This document shows positions 56,123-64,000 of a stretch of DNA of 64,000 nucleotides, piece by piece. The DNA comes from Rossellomorea marisflavi (lineage in GTDB: Bacteria; Bacillota; Bacilli; Bacillales; Bacillaceae_B), in assembly GCA_003667865.1 (NCBI GenBank), contig CP033051.1, forward strand, positions 1,185,001 through 1,249,000, given 5' to 3'. A program made the translations under genes and the position numbers. The notes beneath the pieces are model-generated. The model did not search any database, was not told where the DNA came from, and saw nothing but the letters and a program-made list of their open reading frames with translations. The stretch's first letter is position 1. Each line of letters opens with the position of its first letter.

Positions 56123-58365
56123 TATGATTCTAGATGAGGAAGTCTAAGAATAACCGTTGTTCCTTCACTCTCTTCACTATGAAATTGAATGGTTCCCTTA
56201 TGTGCTTCAATAATTCTGTAGCTTACCATTAGCCCAAGGCCAGTACCTTTCTCTTTTAAAGTATAGAAAGGTTCACCAAGCCTAGGGATAATCTCTGGTG
56301 GGATCCCAACGCCATTGTCGGTAATAGTAATTTCTAAGAAGGCATCGCAGGACTCCGTTATAACAACGGAAATCTTTCCACCTGTCTCCATTGCTTCAAT
56401 AGAATTTTTAATTAGATTAATCAGGACTTGCTTGATTTGATTCCCATCACACTGTAGAGACTCTATATCTGTCTTGTACTCTATAAGGATTTCCACATTG
56501 TTTAAATTTGCCTGTGGAGTTGAAAAGAAGATTACCTGATTTAGGAGCTGGCGAATATTATTCTGTTGAAATTTTATTGCTTGTGGCTTCGCTACGACCA
56601 TAAATTCATTCGTAATCATTTCAATCCGATCGAGTTCAGAGAGCATTAATTCCATAAAAGGTTCATTTTCTGGCTCTGTTTTTGCATTTAGTAATTGTGT
56701 AAAGCCTTTAAGTGTTGTAAGTGGATTACGAATTTCATGAGCAACCCCGGCTGCGAGTTGCCCGACAACTGCTAATTTTTCTGACTTGTGTAGAAGTTCT
56801 TCTGTCTGCTTTAGCTGTGATATATCAAAGCCAGAACCAATGACTTCAATTACACATCCATTACGAATAACAGGTTTTAAGGTTACAAAGAACTGATGTC
56901 CATTACTTTCTGTTTCATAAGAAACTTCTTCTCCTGACCAAGCTTTCTCATATAGTGGTGTGAAAAATCTTGCTTTTTCGCCTAACGTCACATTTAAGCT
57001 CACACCAACAACTTGGTCTGATGTTAAACGGAGCTTTGTAAGGTCTGCTCCGCCAAAAAGGGTATGGATAAATTCATCTCCATATTTCTTGAATTTAAAT
57101 ATGATTCCTTGTTGATTGTGAACTGTATCCTTTAGCTCTTGTTGTGCATGAATAATCTTTTGTTCATATTGTTTTTGCTTTGTTATGTCACGTGTAATAG
57201 CTGCAATATTAATAATACTACCATCCTCATTTCTAACAGGAGAAATGGTCATATTAATATTGATATCAGCTCCATTTTTGTGCTTCCGGATTGCCTCATA
57301 ACCAATTAGGCTTTCGCCTTTAGAAACAATGGATAGTACTTCTAGGACACTATCCCTCACATCTGGCATCACATCATAAAAATATTTTCCTTCTACTTCT
57401 TCTTCCTTCCATCCGTAAACTTGTTCAAAACCAGCGTTTACCCTTAGTATTTTCCCTTCAATGTCCATAATCGTAATACTGTCGGGTGAATGCTGAAAAA
57501 AGGAATCTAACAAAATTTGAGTCGATTTTAAATCCTGCTCGGCTTTTGTTTTTAACTCAATGGTTAATTTCATCTTTGAAAAGAAGTACGCTTTTAAAAT
57601 AAATAAGTAACCAAGTGCTTTATAAAGATGACCGATTAATACATTTACATCCGATAAATCAATGTATAAAGTCAGTGTCATTTCACTGATGAATAGCAGT
57701 CCAAAAGCTGTGATGAGATGTGAAAGAGACGAATTCTTTCCTTCAGCTTTGATCTTTTTGACAATAATCATAATAGAGAAAAATTGTAGAAATGAAATGA
57801 AGTATTCTAAATTATTCTTTAAAAGGGTAGGTCCAGTAATAGGATGGATTAATGTAGGTAACGTTTTTTCAAACACAAATATAATGATTGAAATGACCAG
57901 TACAAAGATTATCGATATCAAAAGTCCTAAAGAATTCCAATGAGATTTTTTCAACACCTTATCTCTAATAAGTAATATGATGACGATTCCGACTGCCTCC
58001 GTAAATCTCGCGACAATCCAGAACCATGCGGTTTTCTCAATAGAACTCTCTGTGATAAAGTGTGGTAAACCTGGATAGGTAAGGGTATGTAATATATCAA
58101 AAGCTCCCACAGTTAAAAAGATTAATGGCAGCCAAAGCAGCGTTCTTGTTTTGATCGATTGAAAAGTAGTCCACCCATAAATAAAGATGGAAAATGAAAC
58201 TAGAATGCTAAAGGATTCTAAAATAGAATGAAAAGCTGCGTGACTTTCATTGTGATAGTACAAAGCCAAGGTTTCATTAAACACTTGAGAAAGAATACTA
58301 AAGACAATAGCAAACAACAAAATCAAAATTTGTTTTTTAGTAAATATTCCACCATATACATTCAA
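56122..58365 (-). CDS. MASE3/PAS sensor histidine kinase
   Basis: 747 aa with a TTG start after GAGGAG. Roughly 1-260 is a polytopic region with about 7-8 helices, resembling a MASE3 sensor domain (DILHTLTYPGLP near 91-102). A PAS domain spans about 283-395, a second sensory/PAS-like domain about 410-520, then HisKA with the H-box GVAHEIRNPLTTLKGF (phospho-acceptor His543) and HATPase with IKNSIEAM (N-box), DNGVGIPP (G1) and GTGLGLMVSYRI (G2). The H-box resembles sporulation phosphorelay kinases. No response regulator is adjacent, so it is an orphan. Confidence 0.93.
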   Translation of the reverse strand: MNVYGGIFTKKQILILLFAIVFSILSQVFNETLALYYHNESHAAFHSILESFSILVSFSIFIYGWTTFQSIKTRTLLWLPLIFLTVGAFDILHTLTYPGLPHFITESSIEKTAWFWIVARFTEAVGIVIILLIRDKVLKKSHWNSLGLLISIIFVLVISIIIFVFEKTLPTLIHPITGPTLLKNNLEYFISFLQFFSIMIIVKKIKAEGKNSSLSHLITAFGLLFISEMTLTLYIDLSDVNVLIGHLYKALGYLFILKAYFFSKMKLTIELKTKAEQDLKSTQILLDSFFQHSPDSITIMDIEGKILRVNAGFEQVYGWKEEEVEGKYFYDVMPDVRDSVLEVLSIVSKGESLIGYEAIRKHKNGADININMTISPVRNEDGSIINIAAITRDITKQKQYEQKIIHAQQELKDTVHNQQGIIFKFKKYGDEFIHTLFGGADLTKLRLTSDQVVGVSLNVTLGEKARFFTPLYEKAWSGEEVSYETESNGHQFFVTLKPVIRNGCVIEVIGSGFDISQLKQTEELLHKSEKLAVVGQLAAGVAHEIRNPLTTLKGFTQLLNAKTEPENEPFMELMLSELDRIEMITNEFMVVAKPQAIKFQQNNIRQLLNQVIFFSTPQANLNNVEILIEYKTDIESLQCDGNQIKQVLINLIKNSIEAMETGGKISVVITESCDAFLEITITDNGVGIPPEIIPRLGEPFYTLKEKGTGLGLMVSYRIIEAHKGTIQFHSEESEGTTVILRLPHLES

Positions 58366-58577
58366 ATAACATTCTCCTCAAAATTATTTCCCCGATATTT
58401 AATTTCGACACGAACAACATTATCCCTCTAATCACGAGAAAGTCTGTCAATTATTAAGGTGCTACTTATTTATAGGGACGGACCTGATGAACAAAGGGTG
58501 AAATTCCTTAATTGGAAACCATTGCTCGAATGAAGAGTCTACAGTAGTAAAAAATACGTTCAAAGGGGTGGATTTTT

Positions 58578-59024
58578 TTGAACGTTATAACAACCTTTAC
58601 ATCAAAAAGAAGAGAAAAACAATTAAAGACAGAACGTAAGCTTTTGCGTGAGATATCATTAAAAATGCTTCAAGAGAGCGTGCGTAAGCACTTTGGATAT
58701 TTACGAATACAAGGCGGGGAACAAATGCAGCAAGGCTTTGACGAGGCTTGCTATGATGTTGCCATAGAGGCTTATTTACTCGGTGGAAAGATCAGTAAAT
58801 TTGGGTATTCAGGTGAACCATTAGAATTTGTCCAAAAAAGATGTGAGGATGAATTAAAGCACTATGTAGATACGATTTATAATTTCTGGCTCTATTGGTC
58901 AGAGATTGGGGTATCCGAAGGGGTGGATGACTCCTTTTATTATAGCTGTGAGCACTTTATTATGACATGGTGGAGTGAAGGGTATGAAAACGGACTAAAG
59001 CGACACAAACTTCGAATGCACTAA
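58578..59024 (+). CDS. ybaK: YbaK family protein (DUF2521)
   Basis: 148 aa with a TTG start after AAAGGGGTGG. It is a soluble, mostly helical protein containing LREISLKMLQESVRKHFGYLRI and CEHFIMTWWSEGYENGLKRHKLRMH. Position directly before cwlD matches B. subtilis ybaK. Its function is unknown. Confidence 0.88.
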   Translation: MNVITTFTSKRREKQLKTERKLLREISLKMLQESVRKHFGYLRIQGGEQMQQGFDEACYDVAIEAYLLGGKISKFGYSGEPLEFVQKRCEDELKHYVDTIYNFWLYWSEIGVSEGVDDSFYYSCEHFIMTWWSEGYENGLKRHKLRMH

Positions 59025-59093
59025 TTAGCCCTATAATTTCAGTTCTATTTCTCATTCTTGTCCCATATTTTTATAAGGGGAGGGTGGACAAGA

Positions 59094-59804
59094 ATGAAAA
59101 AACGCTTAAAGATTGTAGGGTTTGCAGGAGCAGTTATTCTTTTATTTGTTATATTTCAATATAAAATTTTAGATAATATTACATGGAAATCATGGAACCT
59201 ACCCCTATCTGGAAAAATTATTTATCTTGATCCAGGACATGGAGGCCCAGATGGTGGAGCAGGGGATGAAGGTGCATTAGAAAAAGATATTGCTTTATCA
59301 GTAGCAGAGAGAATGAGAGATTATTTTCAAGAGCAAGGTGCCTTAGTCATCATGACTAGGGAGGAGGACAAAGACCTTGCAGATGAAGGCACAAAAGGAT
59401 ATAGTCGCAGAAAAGTGGAGGACCTTAAAAAACGATTAGAGCTCATTAATGAGTCAGATGCGGACTTATTTCTCAGTATCCACTTAAATTCAATTCCATC
59501 CTCTAAATGGAGCGGTGCTCAAACCTTCTACAATCCAAAATTTGAAGAAAACAAGTATGTGGCTAAAGCTATTCAAGATGAGCTACAAAGAAATTTGGAA
59601 AATACAACACGTGAAGCAAAAGGGATTCAGAATGTCTATATTATTAAATATGCTGAGAAACCTGGAGCATTGGTGGAAATAGGTTTTCTTTCTAATCCTG
59701 GTGAGCGTGCGAATCTAATGACAGAAAAATATCAGGAAAAAGTAGCAGCATCCATCTACAATGGAGTGCTTAAATATTTTACCGAGGAAGCTGACGAGGA
59801 GTAA
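59094..59804 (+). CDS. cwlD: CwlD, spore cortex N-acetylmuramoyl-L-alanine amidase
   Basis: 236 aa from the ATG after GGGGAGGGTGG; upstream in-frame codons lack a ribosome binding site. An N-terminal membrane anchor (about 7-24) precedes the Amidase_3 domain: YLDPGHGGPDGGA (first zinc His), LEKDIALSVAERM (Glu), FLSIHLNSIP (His) and LVEIGFLSNPGERANL (catalytic Glu). It works with PdaA to make muramic-delta-lactam in the cortex. Confidence 0.95.
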   Translation: MKKRLKIVGFAGAVILLFVIFQYKILDNITWKSWNLPLSGKIIYLDPGHGGPDGGAGDEGALEKDIALSVAERMRDYFQEQGALVIMTREEDKDLADEGTKGYSRRKVEDLKKRLELINESDADLFLSIHLNSIPSSKWSGAQTFYNPKFEENKYVAKAIQDELQRNLENTTREAKGIQNVYIIKYAEKPGALVEIGFLSNPGERANLMTEKYQEKVAASIYNGVLKYFTEEADEE

Positions 59805-59853
59805 TCTTCGCGGCTTTTATTTTTGTTCACTGATTTGGTGAAAAACATGAGTG

Positions 59854-59885
59854 TTCTCTCTTAATCATGTAATACTAAGAGAGAA
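59854..59885 (+). other. hairpin in the cwlD-salA spacer, no T-tract
   Basis: TTCTCTCTTA (59854-59863) pairs perfectly with TAAGAGAGAA (59876-59885) around a 12-nt loop. No T-run follows. It may be a weak terminator, an operator or an mRNA stabiliser. Confidence 0.5.
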
Positions 59886-60001
59886 GAATTCTCTTGTGAG
59901 AACTGAACAGAGTATTCTGAAGACTTCAGAACCATATTTTGAAAAAAAGTATGTTATACTGTACCTAATTGTAAACGAATTCACTAGAAGGATGGGGTTA
60001 T

Positions 60002-61054
60002 ATGCTATCACAAGACAAAGTAAAAGAATTACTATCTCAAATAAAAGATCCATTTTTACATAAAACGCTCGAAGAAACAAACGGAATACTTGAAATTAAA
60101 GTAAAAGAAGAAAAAAATCATGTAAGTGTAAAAATAGCTATTGCGAAAACAGGAACTGGAGAGCAACTTACATTACAGCAAGAGATTGTGAAGTTACTAA
60201 AAGAGAATGGAGCGGAAACGGTAGGAATTCGTTTTGCAGACTTACCTGCTGAAGAGCTTGAAAAGCATAGAGGTACTGGGGATGAAGGTGCTGGGCTACT
60301 TTCTCCTGCAAGTAAAACAACCTTTATTGCGATTGCAAGTGGTAAAGGTGGGGTTGGGAAATCAACAGTTTCTGTTAACCTTGCAGTTTCATTAGCGCGT
60401 TTGGGAAAAAAAGTTGGACTTATTGATGCGGATATTTATGGTTTTAGCGTACCAGACATGATGGGGATTGTAAAAAGACCAGTTGTTCGAGGAGAAAGTA
60501 TTATTCCGGTAGAACGTTTTGGTGTTAAAGTAATTTCAATGGGATTCTTCGTAGAAGATAATGCTCCTGTAATATGGAGAGGACCAATGCTAGGGAAAAT
60601 GTTAAACAACTTCTTCTCGGAAGTTGAATGGGGAGATTTAGATTATATTCTTCTAGATTTACCACCAGGTACAGGTGATGTGGCATTAGATGTTCACACA
60701 ATGCTACCACACTGTAAAGAGATTATTGTCACAACGCCACATCCAACAGCTGCATTTGTAGCTGCACGTGCAGGTGCCATGGCATTAAGAACAGAGCACG
60801 AAATTTTAGGTGTTGTTGAAAACATGGCTTATTTCGAAAGCAAAACAACCGGAGAAAAGGAATATGTATTTGGACAAGGTGGAGGAGAAAAGCTAGCTGA
60901 TGAACTCCGAACTGAGCTCCTAGGAAAACTTCCGTTACAACAACCAGACTGGAACGAAGAAGATTTTGCGCCTTCTGTCTATGCTGAGGATCATCGATTA
61001 GGAAAGATTTATGGAGAAATTGCACAGAGAGTTGTGGATCTTCTTTCAAAATAA
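60002..61054 (+). CDS. salA: SalA, Mrp/NBP35-family P-loop ATPase regulator
   Basis: 350 aa. The N-terminal DUF59/MIP18-type domain (about 1-90) precedes a deviant Walker A ASGKGGVGKSTVSVNLA (about 111-127), a Walker B/Mrp signature (ILLDLPPGTGD) and HPTAAFVAARAGAM. In B. subtilis SalA represses scoC and so affects exoprotease genes; the broader Mrp family carries Fe-S clusters. The CxxC motif of Fe-S-carrier Mrp proteins is not seen, which favours the regulatory role. Confidence 0.92.
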   Translation: MLSQDKVKELLSQIKDPFLHKTLEETNGILEIKVKEEKNHVSVKIAIAKTGTGEQLTLQQEIVKLLKENGAETVGIRFADLPAEELEKHRGTGDEGAGLLSPASKTTFIAIASGKGGVGKSTVSVNLAVSLARLGKKVGLIDADIYGFSVPDMMGIVKRPVVRGESIIPVERFGVKVISMGFFVEDNAPVIWRGPMLGKMLNNFFSEVEWGDLDYILLDLPPGTGDVALDVHTMLPHCKEIIVTTPHPTAAFVAARAGAMALRTEHEILGVVENMAYFESKTTGEKEYVFGQGGGEKLADELRTELLGKLPLQQPDWNEEDFAPSVYAEDHRLGKIYGEIAQRVVDLLSK

Positions 61055-61061
61055 AGAGAAT

Positions 61062-61098
61062 AAAAAAAGGATTGATCCTGAGGATCAATCCTTTTTTT
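61062..61098. terminator. bidirectional terminator between salA and gerD
   Basis: A 17-base arm with seven A residues then GGATTGATCC pairs perfectly with GGATCAATCC followed by seven T residues, around a 3-base loop. It can terminate both converging genes. Confidence 0.95.
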
Positions 61099-61105
61099 GG
61101 TGAAG

Positions 61106-61744
61106 CTATTGGCCACCTTCATCACCACCGCCTTCAGTGCCTCCGCCCTCGGAGCCACCACCTTCAGATCCACCACCTTGCTCACCACCACCTTGTTGAC
61201 CTTGCATTTCTGTAGCTGCTTGTATCAGCAGATCTTGGATTTTTGCTTTAAATAAGGGACTTTCAAAGGTTTCAAGAACCACTTTTTGAAGATGCTCTCG
61301 ATATTCTTTGCTTTTTAACGTCTCAGATACTTGTTTTTGAATTTCAGGATCTTTAAGAATGTCCATCATCATACCTTGATATTCTGGATCCTTCATTAAA
61401 TCCTTGAGCAATGCCTCATTTTCTTTTTTCATACTTTTTGCCATTTGCTCAGCAAATTTTGGATCCTCAAAGGATTTCTTCCAAAATTCTGTTCCTTTTT
61501 CAGATGTTAATGTTTGTGTGATCGTTGATTTTACAATCTCTTGATCCATAATGATTTCTTGTTTCATCTCATCATCCGTTACAACCTCTTGCAATGCTTT
61601 CTTTCCATCATCGGTTTTTAATATATCAACAACCATCTTTTTGGTCTCTTCATAATCAATCTGCCCGCTGCCAGTATCCCCTCCACCACCACATGCAGAT
61701 AGGATGAGAATCAACATGAAAGACAGATAAGATAATTTCTTCAT
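61106..61744 (-). CDS. gerD: GerD, spore germination lipoprotein
   Basis: 212 aa from the ATG after GAGGAG. The signal peptide ends in the lipobox LSAC (about 13-16), then GGGGDTGSG. The central helical domain (about 35-170) matches GerD. The C-terminus is a Gly/Glu-rich repeat (EQGGGSEGGGSEGGGTEGGG) that is low complexity. GerD clusters nutrient germinant receptors in the spore inner membrane. A SigG-like promoter lies upstream. Confidence 0.93.
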   Translation of the reverse strand: MKKLSYLSFMLILILSACGGGGDTGSGQIDYEETKKMVVDILKTDDGKKALQEVVTDDEMKQEIIMDQEIVKSTITQTLTSEKGTEFWKKSFEDPKFAEQMAKSMKKENEALLKDLMKDPEYQGMMMDILKDPEIQKQVSETLKSKEYREHLQKVVLETFESPLFKAKIQDLLIQAATEMQGQQGGGEQGGGSEGGGSEGGGTEGGGDEGGQ

Positions 61745-61777
61745 TTTATAGCTCCTCTCATACATATATCCTACTTT

Positions 61778-61807
61778 TAATATGAGTTATCATGAAAAAT
61801 ATATACA
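61778..61807 (-). promoter_or_regulatory. SigG-like promoter of gerD
   Basis: Read on the minus strand: TGTATA (61802-61807), 17-bp spacer, CATATTA (61778-61784). This resembles the SigG consensus TGAATA-N17/18-CATACTA with one mismatch per box. gerD is a forespore SigG gene in B. subtilis. Confidence 0.6.
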
Positions 61808-61888
61808 CGCTATTAGCTATATGTAGATTTTTCAAACAAGCGTTGGTACAATCAAAAGAGTATAATTTTTAGCTTGGAGGAAGTAGAT

Positions 61889-62479
61889 GTGACCATCCGG
61901 AACTGGATTCGATTATTTATGAATGCTTTATTAATAGGTGGGGCTGTTACTGTACTTTGCTCACTTATATTTAAGTGGGATACATTTCAACCTTACTTTA
62001 GTGAGGGAAATATAACGGGAATATTATCTAGCTTATTCTTTTTCTTAGTGTTTGGTTTTACTTTAAGTGTATTTAGTCAAATGGGCTTCTTTGCCTATCT
62101 TACCGTTCACCGTTTTGGCTTAGGACTATTCCGTTCATTTTGGAATACGGCACAAGTCGTTCTTATCTTATTTGTTCTATTTGATATCGTGTATTTTCGT
62201 TCTTACTTTTTGCTGGCAGGCGTTATCTTAATCGTTAGCCTTCTTGTAGCCTACCTGAAAAACAAACAATCGGAACAAAATACCTTTATTTCAGCCTTGT
62301 TTTTTATGGTTGTAATCACAACATTAGAATGGCTTCCTGTACTACAAGTGAACAAGAGTCAGTATCTCTACATTATTTTAATTACACTGTTAGTATGTAA
62401 TGCTTACCAATTACTGGCACTTCCAAAATATCTGGAGAGATCTATTGAGGAACGAAAACAAAAAGCAGCGAGCAATTAA
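61889..62479 (+). CDS. kbaA: KbaA, KinB-signalling pathway activator (membrane protein)
   Basis: 196 aa from the GTG after GGAGGAAGTAGAT, about 8 nt downstream of GGAGG; a TTG 15 nt upstream is an alternative. It has about six membrane helices (FMNALLIGGAVTVLCSLIF, ILSSLFFFLVFGFTLSVFS and others). In B. subtilis it activates the KinB branch of the sporulation phosphorelay. Position between gerD and pdaB is conserved. Confidence 0.9.
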   Translation: MTIRNWIRLFMNALLIGGAVTVLCSLIFKWDTFQPYFSEGNITGILSSLFFFLVFGFTLSVFSQMGFFAYLTVHRFGLGLFRSFWNTAQVVLILFVLFDIVYFRSYFLLAGVILIVSLLVAYLKNKQSEQNTFISALFFMVVITTLEWLPVLQVNKSQYLYIILITLLVCNAYQLLALPKYLERSIEERKQKAASN

Positions 62480-62527
62480 AAAAAGGATGTCTTAGTGATT
62501 CTCCTCACTTTAGACATCCTTTTTTTA
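62478..62527. terminator. bidirectional terminator between kbaA and pdaB
   Basis: A run of seven A then GGATGTCT pairs with AGACATCC then seven T across a ~20-nt loop. It serves both convergent genes. Confidence 0.92.
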
Positions 62528-63277
62528 TTATTGTATAAGCTTTGAGCTTGCTTCGCCATTTGTGATCATTTCGGATACTTTTACAAAGGTTCCTTTAGAT
62601 TTCAGATGTTTTATAACCTGAGGTAGTGCTTCCTGTGTTTGAATGGCAGAATCAGATGCATGCATTAGAACAATATCACCCTTAACAGCTTTCGATACAT
62701 TATCAATGATTTGGTCTACTCCTGGATTCTTCCAATCCTCAGAATTAACACTCCAATGTACCACCGTATAACCTACCGAATCAGCGACTTTTAAGACTTC
62801 TTTATTAAAATGTCCAGTTGGAACACGTAGTAACTTACTATCTTTCACCTTTAGTTTTGTAAAAACCTCTTGAGCTTTTAAAATATCTTGCTTCACTTTG
62901 GCAGGTTCCATTTCAGTATAGTCTTTATATGCATAACCAAGGCTTCCGATTTCATAACCTTGCTTCACAATTTGCTCTACTAACTCTGGATGTCGCTCTG
63001 CCCAAGCGCCAGATAAAAAGAAGGTTGCAGACTGAACATTTAACTTCTTTAATTCTTCGAGGATAGGCTTTGCTTTTTCATCACCCCAGCCAATATTAAA
63101 TGTAAGAGAGATTCCCTTTTCACCTTTGTAAATTGCCTTAGGGCCATCACCTGTACTAAAGGCAGGTAATGTTGCTGCACTACTTGTATATATAAATAAC
63201 GCAGTAAAGAAAGAAATGACAATGACCAAACTAAATTGCTTCACTCTTTTAGCATTAAAGCTATAAAAAAAGTTCAT
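62528..63277 (-). CDS. pdaB: PdaB, sporulation polysaccharide deacetylase-family protein
   Basis: 249 aa from the ATG after GGGAGGAGAAATT. An N-terminal membrane anchor (about 13-33) is followed by the NodB-like deacetylase fold. The usual TFDDGP catalytic motif is replaced by LTFNIGWGDEKA (about 53-64), and the HxxxH zinc motif region reads YEIGSLGYAYKDY, so metal ligands are missing. This matches PdaB rather than PdaA. PdaB is needed for late spore viability; its enzymatic activity is doubtful. Confidence 0.93.
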   Translation of the reverse strand: MNFFYSFNAKRVKQFSLVIVISFFTALFIYTSSAATLPAFSTGDGPKAIYKGEKGISLTFNIGWGDEKAKPILEELKKLNVQSATFFLSGAWAERHPELVEQIVKQGYEIGSLGYAYKDYTEMEPAKVKQDILKAQEVFTKLKVKDSKLLRVPTGHFNKEVLKVADSVGYTVVHWSVNSEDWKNPGVDQIIDNVSKAVKGDIVLMHASDSAIQTQEALPQVIKHLKSKGTFVKVSEMITNGEASSKLIQ

Positions 63278-63309
63278 AATTTCTCCTCCCTTGAAACTTG
63301 TCCTCTATA

Positions 63310-63340
63310 AACGTATGCAGTGATTACTAGAAAATATAAC
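63310..63340 (-). promoter_or_regulatory. possible SigE-type promoter of pdaB
   Basis: Minus strand: GTTATATT (63333-63340), 15-bp spacer, CATACGTT (63310-63317). It resembles the SigE consensus (KMATATT, CATACAHT). Confidence 0.5.
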
Positions 63341-63414
63341 TTTTTTTAAATTCACATTATAATTCTGTTTTTTTTGGAAAAAACTACAATTACACATAAG
63401 AAGGGGTGAAGCAC

Positions 63415-63642
63415 TTGTTTGGGATGTTAATAAATAGTAGAGAAAAACAAGAGGTGGAATATCTTTTAAAAAGAGAAATGGACGAAATTTTATTTGATCT
63501 GAAAGATTCGAGAATAGACCATATAGTAAAAAGAGCAATGGAAGAGAGATATAAAATTCTGTTCTCATTATTTAGAAGAGTTGCCTCACCAAAAGAATGT
63601 TTAAAGTATATGAAAACAGACGACTACAAAAAGAAGGTCTAA
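63415..63642 (+). CDS. hypothetical protein, 75 aa
   Basis: A small, highly charged helical protein (MFGMLINSREKQEVEYLLKREMDEILFDL...). The TTG at 63415 is preceded by AAGGGGTGA at a good distance; a GTG at 63406 lies inside that site. It is divergent from pdaB and next to the rRNA operon. No transmembrane segment or known motif was recognised. Good codon structure makes it a likely real gene. Confidence 0.75.
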   Translation: MFGMLINSREKQEVEYLLKREMDEILFDLKDSRIDHIVKRAMEERYKILFSLFRRVASPKECLKYMKTDDYKKKV

Positions 63643-63655
63643 TGGATAGTTCTAA

Positions 63656-63692
63656 ACGACTACACGAGGTCATTGGGTTCAGGTGTAGTCGT
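63656..63692 (+). terminator. hairpin after the 75-aa gene
   Basis: ACGACTACAC (63656-63665) pairs perfectly with GTGTAGTCGT (63683-63692) around 17 nt. No long T-run follows, so termination may be weak. Confidence 0.6.
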
Positions 63693-63730
63693 CCTTCAAT
63701 TAAATCTTTTAAAAAAAATGAAATATGCGG

Positions 63731-63759
63731 TTGACTCTATTTAAGTTAGCTGTTATATT
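63731..63759 (+). promoter_or_regulatory. rRNA operon promoter P1
   Basis: TTGACT (63731-63736), 17-bp spacer, TATATT (63754-63759), upstream of the next rRNA operon. Confidence 0.85.
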
Positions 63760-63819
63760 ATTAAACGTCGCTGTTTTAAGAGGTCACAATACAGCGAAAA
63801 GAAATTTTAAAAAAAGTTG

Positions 63820-63849
63820 TTGACTTCGATAAGTGCAACATGTTATATT
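63820..63849 (+). promoter_or_regulatory. rRNA operon promoter P2
   Basis: TTGACT (63820-63825), 18-bp spacer, TATATT (63844-63849). P1 and P2 are about 90 bp apart, the typical Bacillus tandem arrangement. Confidence 0.85.
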
Positions 63850-63855
63850 TTCAAA

Positions 63856-64000
63856 GTCGCTTCAAACGAGTGACCTGAAATATTGAACCTTGAAAACTGA
63901 ACAAAACAAAACGTCAACGTTAAATCTTTTATAAGTAAGACATAGTCTTACAAAACAAGTTGAACTAGATTCAACAAATGAGCAAGTCAAACTTTTTTCG
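63856..64000 (+). other. leader of a 16S rRNA precursor (16S starts beyond the window)
   Basis: The CCTTGAAAACTGAACAAAACAAA motif is typical of Bacillus rRNA operon leaders, with an antitermination-like region and A/T-rich sequence after it. The mature 16S start (GAGTTTGATC) is not reached by 64000. Confidence 0.8.

Overview
The window is a block of a Bacillus-type (spore-forming, low-GC Gram-positive) chromosome. It starts inside the 3' end of a 23S rRNA gene and ends in the promoter and leader region of another rRNA operon. Gene content and order match the origin-proximal ctsR-to-pdaB region of Bacillus subtilis, which also lies between rRNA operons. Spore genes (sigH, cwlD, gerD, kbaA, pdaB), the McsA/McsB/ClpC/CtsR module, a cysteine T-box and EcfA1-EcfA2-T support a Bacillaceae assignment. 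The species cannot be named from this alone.

Layout. 1-1.3 kb: 23S end, 5S rRNA, a degenerate second 5S end with a second terminator, and an inverted-repeat element. 1.3-2.1 kb: a YwaF-type membrane protein on the minus strand. 2.2-9.5 kb: ctsR-mcsA-mcsB-clpC (protein quality control, with a CtsR operator) and radA-disA (DNA repair, c-di-AMP). 9.7-14 kb: the PIN/TRAM protein YacL, ispD-ispF (isoprenoids) and gltX, with a palindromic repeat between ispF and gltX. 14-18.8 kb: T-box, cysE-cysS-mrnC-rlmB-rae1, then sigH. 18.9-31 kb: rpmGB-secE-nusG, rplK-rplA, rplJ-rplL, ybxB, rpoB-rpoC and rplGB.

31-51 kb: rpsL-rpsG-fusA-tuf, then the long S10-spc-alpha cluster (rpsJ to rplQ), including secY, adk, map, a KOW protein, infA and rpoA. 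51-55.6 kb: ecfA1-ecfA2-ecfT-truA and rplM-rpsI. 55.8-63.7 kb: a small orphan, a minus-strand MASE3/PAS histidine kinase, ybaK, cwlD, salA, gerD (minus), kbaA, pdaB (minus) and another small orphan. 63.7-64 kb: tandem rRNA promoters.

Most of the window is conserved housekeeping sequence, and I found no convincing undescribed multi-gene system. The observations most worth a second look are non-coding or compositional: a T-poor, C-ending-codon segment across ispF-gltX; a hairpin between the Shine-Dalgarno sequence and start codon of nusG plus an upstream terminator; terminator-like or terminator-lacking hairpins ahead of rpoB and tuf; a codon-adapted coding remnant after rplQ; a duplicated 5S tail; and a non-syntenic membrane sensor kinase close to kbaA.
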